Assembly: GCA_946480535.1 (NCBI GenBank)
Contig: CAMLKA010000025.1
Location: forward strand, 1 to 15,713
Direction: 5' to 3'
Length of the DNA: 15,713 bases
From: an uncultured Candidatus Saccharibacteria bacterium
GTDB lineage: Bacteria > Patescibacteria > Saccharimonadia > Saccharimonadales > UBA1547
Each line of letters opens with the position of its first letter. Position 1 is the first letter of the stretch. Under the pieces are notes generated by a model, which saw only the letters and a list, made by a program, of their open reading frames with translations, did not search any database and was not told the DNA's origin. Shown here piece by piece: positions 13,431 to 15,713 of the stretch. Both the position numbers and the translations under genes were made by a program.

Positions 13431-14594
13431 CTAACGAGCCGTATATAAAGGGATAATTGCATCTTTTACAATATCTTCAAGATTATAGTGTTGGAGATAG
13501 TTTTCTCGGGCGTTTTTCTCCAGGGAAGCTAGCAATTCATGGTCACTATAGAGTTGGAACATTGCATCTGCCAGAGAGTCAATCGATCGAGGTGGGACGA
13601 GGAGCCCTGTTGTCTCGTCATGAATTATTTCAGGATTACTATCTACACTCGAAGCGATAATAGCCTTACCGAGCATAGTCGCCTCTAGAAGTGCGATACT
13701 GAAACCTTCTTGATAGCTAGGGAGCATAAAGACGTCAGATGCAGCAATTTTCTCGATAGCATTTACTTGATGGCCGAAAAAATGGATAGAGGGGTGGTTT
13801 GTCGCCTTTTCTTTGTACGTATCAATATCCGCCCCATCACCGTATATTGCAAGAGTTGCATTAAAATCATTGTGTTGGTTTGTAAGTTTAATGAATGCGT
13901 CTACTGCTTCACCGATACCTTTATTTTCAACGATTCGACTAGCGAGACAGTAGGTGAAGTTGGACGTGTCTTTGCTGGGCGTAATTGAATTAAGTCGATC
14001 AATGACACCGTTCTTCACGATGGTGATTTGTTGTTTTAAGGCATTCTTTGATTTGAAGGCGTCTGTGACGAGTTTATATTCGTTATCGGAAATAAGAATG
14101 ATGTGTTGAGCAAACTGCGCCGCCCAGAATACGAATTTGCCGACAGGGTTCTTGAAAGGCTGAGAGATATTTTGAAATACATAGCGAAGATCCATGTGGT
14201 CTGTCCACACTGCATTTCTTCCGGTAATGCGGGCAGCAATTGTCGCGCCGATAAAGTCATCTTTGCTTTGGATGTGGAGGGCTGAAGCCTTTAACTTATA
14301 AATAAGTGCAATATACCAAATTACTAAAACGAGCTGCCAGAGAATATATACAGGGAACAAAAGAGCTCGTTTGCCGCTCCAGTTTTGTCGTGACCACCAC
14401 CAGCCTTTATGTGTTTTAATTGCTTTACCCCGGGCATAGTCGAGCATCTTTTGAGAGCGACTTACGATAACAGGTGAAAACCCTTCTTTGATAAGAATTT
14501 CAGCAACGCTCACTTGATATGTTTCAGCGCCGCCAAAATCACTTTTGTCGGCATTTCGAATTAGGAGGATTACTTTACTATTTTGTGTAGCCAT
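13431..14594 (-). CDS. GT4-family glycosyltransferase
   Basis: A 387-residue GT-B enzyme. The opening VILLIRNADKSDFGGAETYQ gives the GGAE acceptor-side loop at 21-24. The C-terminal half shows LASRIVENKGI (sugar-nucleotide phosphate binding), YGDGADID, FFGH, ASDVFMLPSYQEGFSIALLEA with the E-x7-E pair at E296 and E304, and TTGLLVPP. A hydrophobic stretch at about 77-99 (FPVYILWQLVLVIWYIALIY) is longer than a buried strand needs and may dip into the membrane. It probably adds a sugar to a lipid-linked glycan at the cytoplasmic face. The ATG at 14594 overlaps the galE stop by 17 bases; the frame extends upstream only to a TTG at 14642, which I reject as it lies well inside galE. No strong Shine-Dalgarno sequence is present, so translation may be coupled to galE. 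Confidence 0.9.
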   Translation of the reverse strand: MATQNSKVILLIRNADKSDFGGAETYQVSVAEILIKEGFSPVIVSRSQKMLDYARGKAIKTHKGWWWSRQNWSGKRALLFPVYILWQLVLVIWYIALIYKLKASALHIQSKDDFIGATIAARITGRNAVWTDHMDLRYVFQNISQPFKNPVGKFVFWAAQFAQHIILISDNEYKLVTDAFKSKNALKQQITIVKNGVIDRLNSITPSKDTSNFTYCLASRIVENKGIGEAVDAFIKLTNQHNDFNATLAIYGDGADIDTYKEKATNHPSIHFFGHQVNAIEKIAASDVFMLPSYQEGFSIALLEATMLGKAIIASSVDSNPEIIHDETTGLLVPPRSIDSLADAMFQLYSDHELLASLEKNARENYLQHYNLEDIVKDAIIPLYTAR

Positions 14595-15591
14595 TGGGAT
14601 TTTTCTTCTGCCAATTCCAAGTATCTCGACACATATCCTCAATGCTTAGCTCTGTGTGCCAAGAAAGCTCTTGCTGTGCCTTGGTTGGGTCGGCGTAAAA
14701 CTCTGGAAGATCGCCAGCGCGTCGTGGGGCAAATTCATAGAGAATAGTGTTGCCGGTTACTTCCATGAACTTTGTTACGAGCTCGAGTACAGAAGTAGGG
14801 TTTCCCGATCCAAGATTGTATACAGTCGCACCGGGCTTGCTATGGGTCAGTGCAGCTACATGCCCACGAGCCAAGTCGACGACATGGATGTAGTCTCGTT
14901 TACAAGTACCATCCGCGGTTGGATAGTCATTGCCAAAGATAGAGAGCTTCTCTCGACGTCCTGTTGCCACCTGGGCGATAAAAGGCATGAGGTTATTAGG
15001 CACGCCAAGAGGATCTTCTCCTATAGTGCCGCTTTCATGGGCACCGATAGGGTTGAAGTAGCGAAGGAGCGTGGCTTCAAACTCTGGATCTGTAATACTG
15101 ACATCGCGAATTATCTGTTCGATCATGTATTTCGTTTGCCCGTATGGATTAGAGATATTTTGCCCAGTTATGAGAGACTCGTCGTATATAACTGTTCCAG
15201 GATCACCATATACGGTGGCCGATGAACTAAACACGAGTTTTTTTACATCGTGATTCTTCATGGCATGAAGCAGTGAAAGGGTCGAGCTGAGATTGTTGTC
15301 GTAGTATTCGAGAGGTTTTTGGACTGATTCACCGACCGCTTTTAGCCCAGCGAAGTGAATAACGGCATCAAATTGATTATTTGCAAAAAGTTCATTTGTT
15401 TTTTGGCGGTCGCAGAGATCTAGGTTGTGGAAGATTGGGCGCGTACTCGTAATCTTTTCAATTCGGTTTACCACCTCGTCACTACTGTTAATAAGATTGT
15501 CAGCGATGGTGACGTCGTGACCTTCATTGAGAAGCTCTACGACAGTATGAGAACCAATGTAGCCGGTTCCGCCTGTAACGAGAATATTCAT
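14578..15591 (-). CDS. galE: UDP-glucose 4-epimerase
   Basis: A 337-residue extended short-chain dehydrogenase, the usual GalE length. It interconverts UDP-glucose and UDP-galactose with tightly bound NAD; some relatives also act on N-acetylated or uronic forms. The N-terminus holds the NAD loop VTGGTGYIGSH (G7, G10, G13). The catalytic set is S124 in FSSSATVYG with Y150 and K154 in NPYGQTKYMIE. Substrate-side motifs LRYFNPIGAH, NNLMPFIAQVA and GTCKRDYIHVVDLARGH follow, and RRAGDLPEFYADP near the end binds the uracil/sugar side. It starts at the ATG at 15591 without a Shine-Dalgarno sequence and heads the minus-strand glycosyltransferase cluster, so it probably supplies galactose-type donors to it. 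Confidence 0.96.
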   Translation of the reverse strand: MNILVTGGTGYIGSHTVVELLNEGHDVTIADNLINSSDEVVNRIEKITSTRPIFHNLDLCDRQKTNELFANNQFDAVIHFAGLKAVGESVQKPLEYYDNNLSSTLSLLHAMKNHDVKKLVFSSSATVYGDPGTVIYDESLITGQNISNPYGQTKYMIEQIIRDVSITDPEFEATLLRYFNPIGAHESGTIGEDPLGVPNNLMPFIAQVATGRREKLSIFGNDYPTADGTCKRDYIHVVDLARGHVAALTHSKPGATVYNLGSGNPTSVLELVTKFMEVTGNTILYEFAPRRAGDLPEFYADPTKAQQELSWHTELSIEDMCRDTWNWQKKNPNGYTK

Positions 15592-15599
15592 ATAATTTC

Positions 15600-15605
15600 A
15601 GTATA
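15600..15605 (-). promoter_or_regulatory. Extended -10 promoter of galE, leaderless configuration
   Basis: TATACT preceded by TGT (the TGn extension) on the minus strand ends 8 bases before the galE ATG. The -35 position falls inside the terminator stem just upstream and shows no consensus match, which fits an extended -10 promoter. Confidence 0.55.
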
Positions 15606-15615
15606 ACAAATGGGA

Positions 15616-15644
15616 AAGGCCGGGATCGCATTGATCCCGGCCTT
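15616..15644 (-). terminator. Strong stem-loop, likely intrinsic terminator of the upstream minus-strand gene
   Basis: A perfect 12-bp GC-rich stem, AAGGCCGGGATC paired with GATCCCGGCCTT around a 5-base loop. On the minus strand it is followed by a short T-run (TTT counting the last stem bases) and then CCC, so the tail is imperfect. It lies 17 bases past the stop of the partial gene at the window edge and directly ahead of the galE promoter, thus insulating galE. Confidence 0.7.
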
Positions 15645-15661
15645 GCCGCTCGTTTCCTCTC

Positions 15662-15713
15662 CTATGCACTCAGGTACGCCTCGAGCTCCTGTCGCAGGTA
15701 CATGGCGTAGTCG
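15662..15713 (-). CDS. C-terminal end of an unidentified gene (cut by window edge)
   Basis: Only 16 codons and a TAG stop at 15662-15664 are visible, reading DYAMYLRQELEAYLSA. The stretch is more GC-rich than the neighbouring genes and reads as an amphipathic helix. Position just ahead of a strong terminator stem supports a real gene end. Too little remains to name the product. Confidence 0.45.
   Translation of the reverse strand, partial: DYAMYLRQELEAYLSA

Noticed and set aside
14595..14642. TTG start at 14642 for the GT4 gene
   Set aside because: It lies well inside the end of galE, and the extra 16 residues precede the expected first strand of the fold; the ATG at 14594 is the better start.
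1..15713. CRISPR arrays, tRNA or rRNA genes, insertion sequences, attachment sites
   Set aside because: No regularly spaced direct repeats, cloverleaf-like sequences, transposase or integrase frames, or flanking inverted repeats were found on reading both strands. The only long repeats are the protein-level units at 7930-9666.

Overview
The window reads as part of a compact bacterial chromosome and is given over almost wholly to making, exporting and displaying a cell-surface glycopolymer. The most likely source is a member of Candidatus Saccharibacteria (TM7, Patescibacteria). This assignment is inference: it rests on recalled resemblance of the 910-residue secreted lysozyme-like/beta-repeat protein to proteins of that group (related ones occur in Actinobacteria), on the tight gene packing with stop codons that abut or overlap, and on the mixed teichoic-acid/O-antigen style gene content. 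No rRNA, tRNA or housekeeping marker is present to confirm it. All reading frames fit the standard bacterial code, with TGA used as a stop.

Layout. (1) Bases 1-572, minus: N-terminal half of a GT4 glycosyltransferase, cut by the window edge. (2) 604-3374, plus: a Wzm-type ABC-2 permease, a Wzt-type ATPase with a C-terminal carbohydrate-binding-like domain, and an SGNH-hydrolase-like protein. (3) 3378-4914, minus: glycerol-3-phosphate cytidylyltransferase (tagD) followed by a CDP-glycerol glycerophosphotransferase. (4) 4979-7932, plus: a GT2 glycosyltransferase and a large HAD-domain protein, both with strongly basic C-terminal tails. (5) 7927-11207, minus: a membrane-anchored 183-residue protein coupled by ATGA overlap to a 910-residue secreted protein with a muramidase-like head and five beta repeats. 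(6) 11331-15591, minus: galE, a GT4 glycosyltransferase, and a 691-residue GT with a degenerate GT-A-like head fused to a GT-B enzyme. (7) 15662-15713, minus: the last codons of an unidentified gene, followed by a strong stem-loop that looks like its terminator.

How the genes may work together (inference): GalE supplies UDP-galactose-type sugars; the GT4 and GT2 enzymes build a glycan; TagD makes CDP-glycerol, and the glycerophosphotransferase adds glycerol phosphate; the HAD protein may trim or transfer a phosphate group; Wzm/Wzt exports the product, with the Wzt tail perhaps reading a terminal mark; the SGNH protein may add or remove acyl groups. The secreted muramidase-like protein and its anchored partner would act outside the membrane.

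Regulation. Genes at the head of a transcription unit mostly have a TATAAT/TATACT hexamer ending only 6-9 bases before the start codon and no Shine-Dalgarno sequence, which predicts leaderless mRNAs; several genes inside operons have clear Shine-Dalgarno sequences. The 31-base gap at 573-603 holds two -10 boxes on opposite strands that share two bases. No intergenic stretch exceeds about 125 bases.
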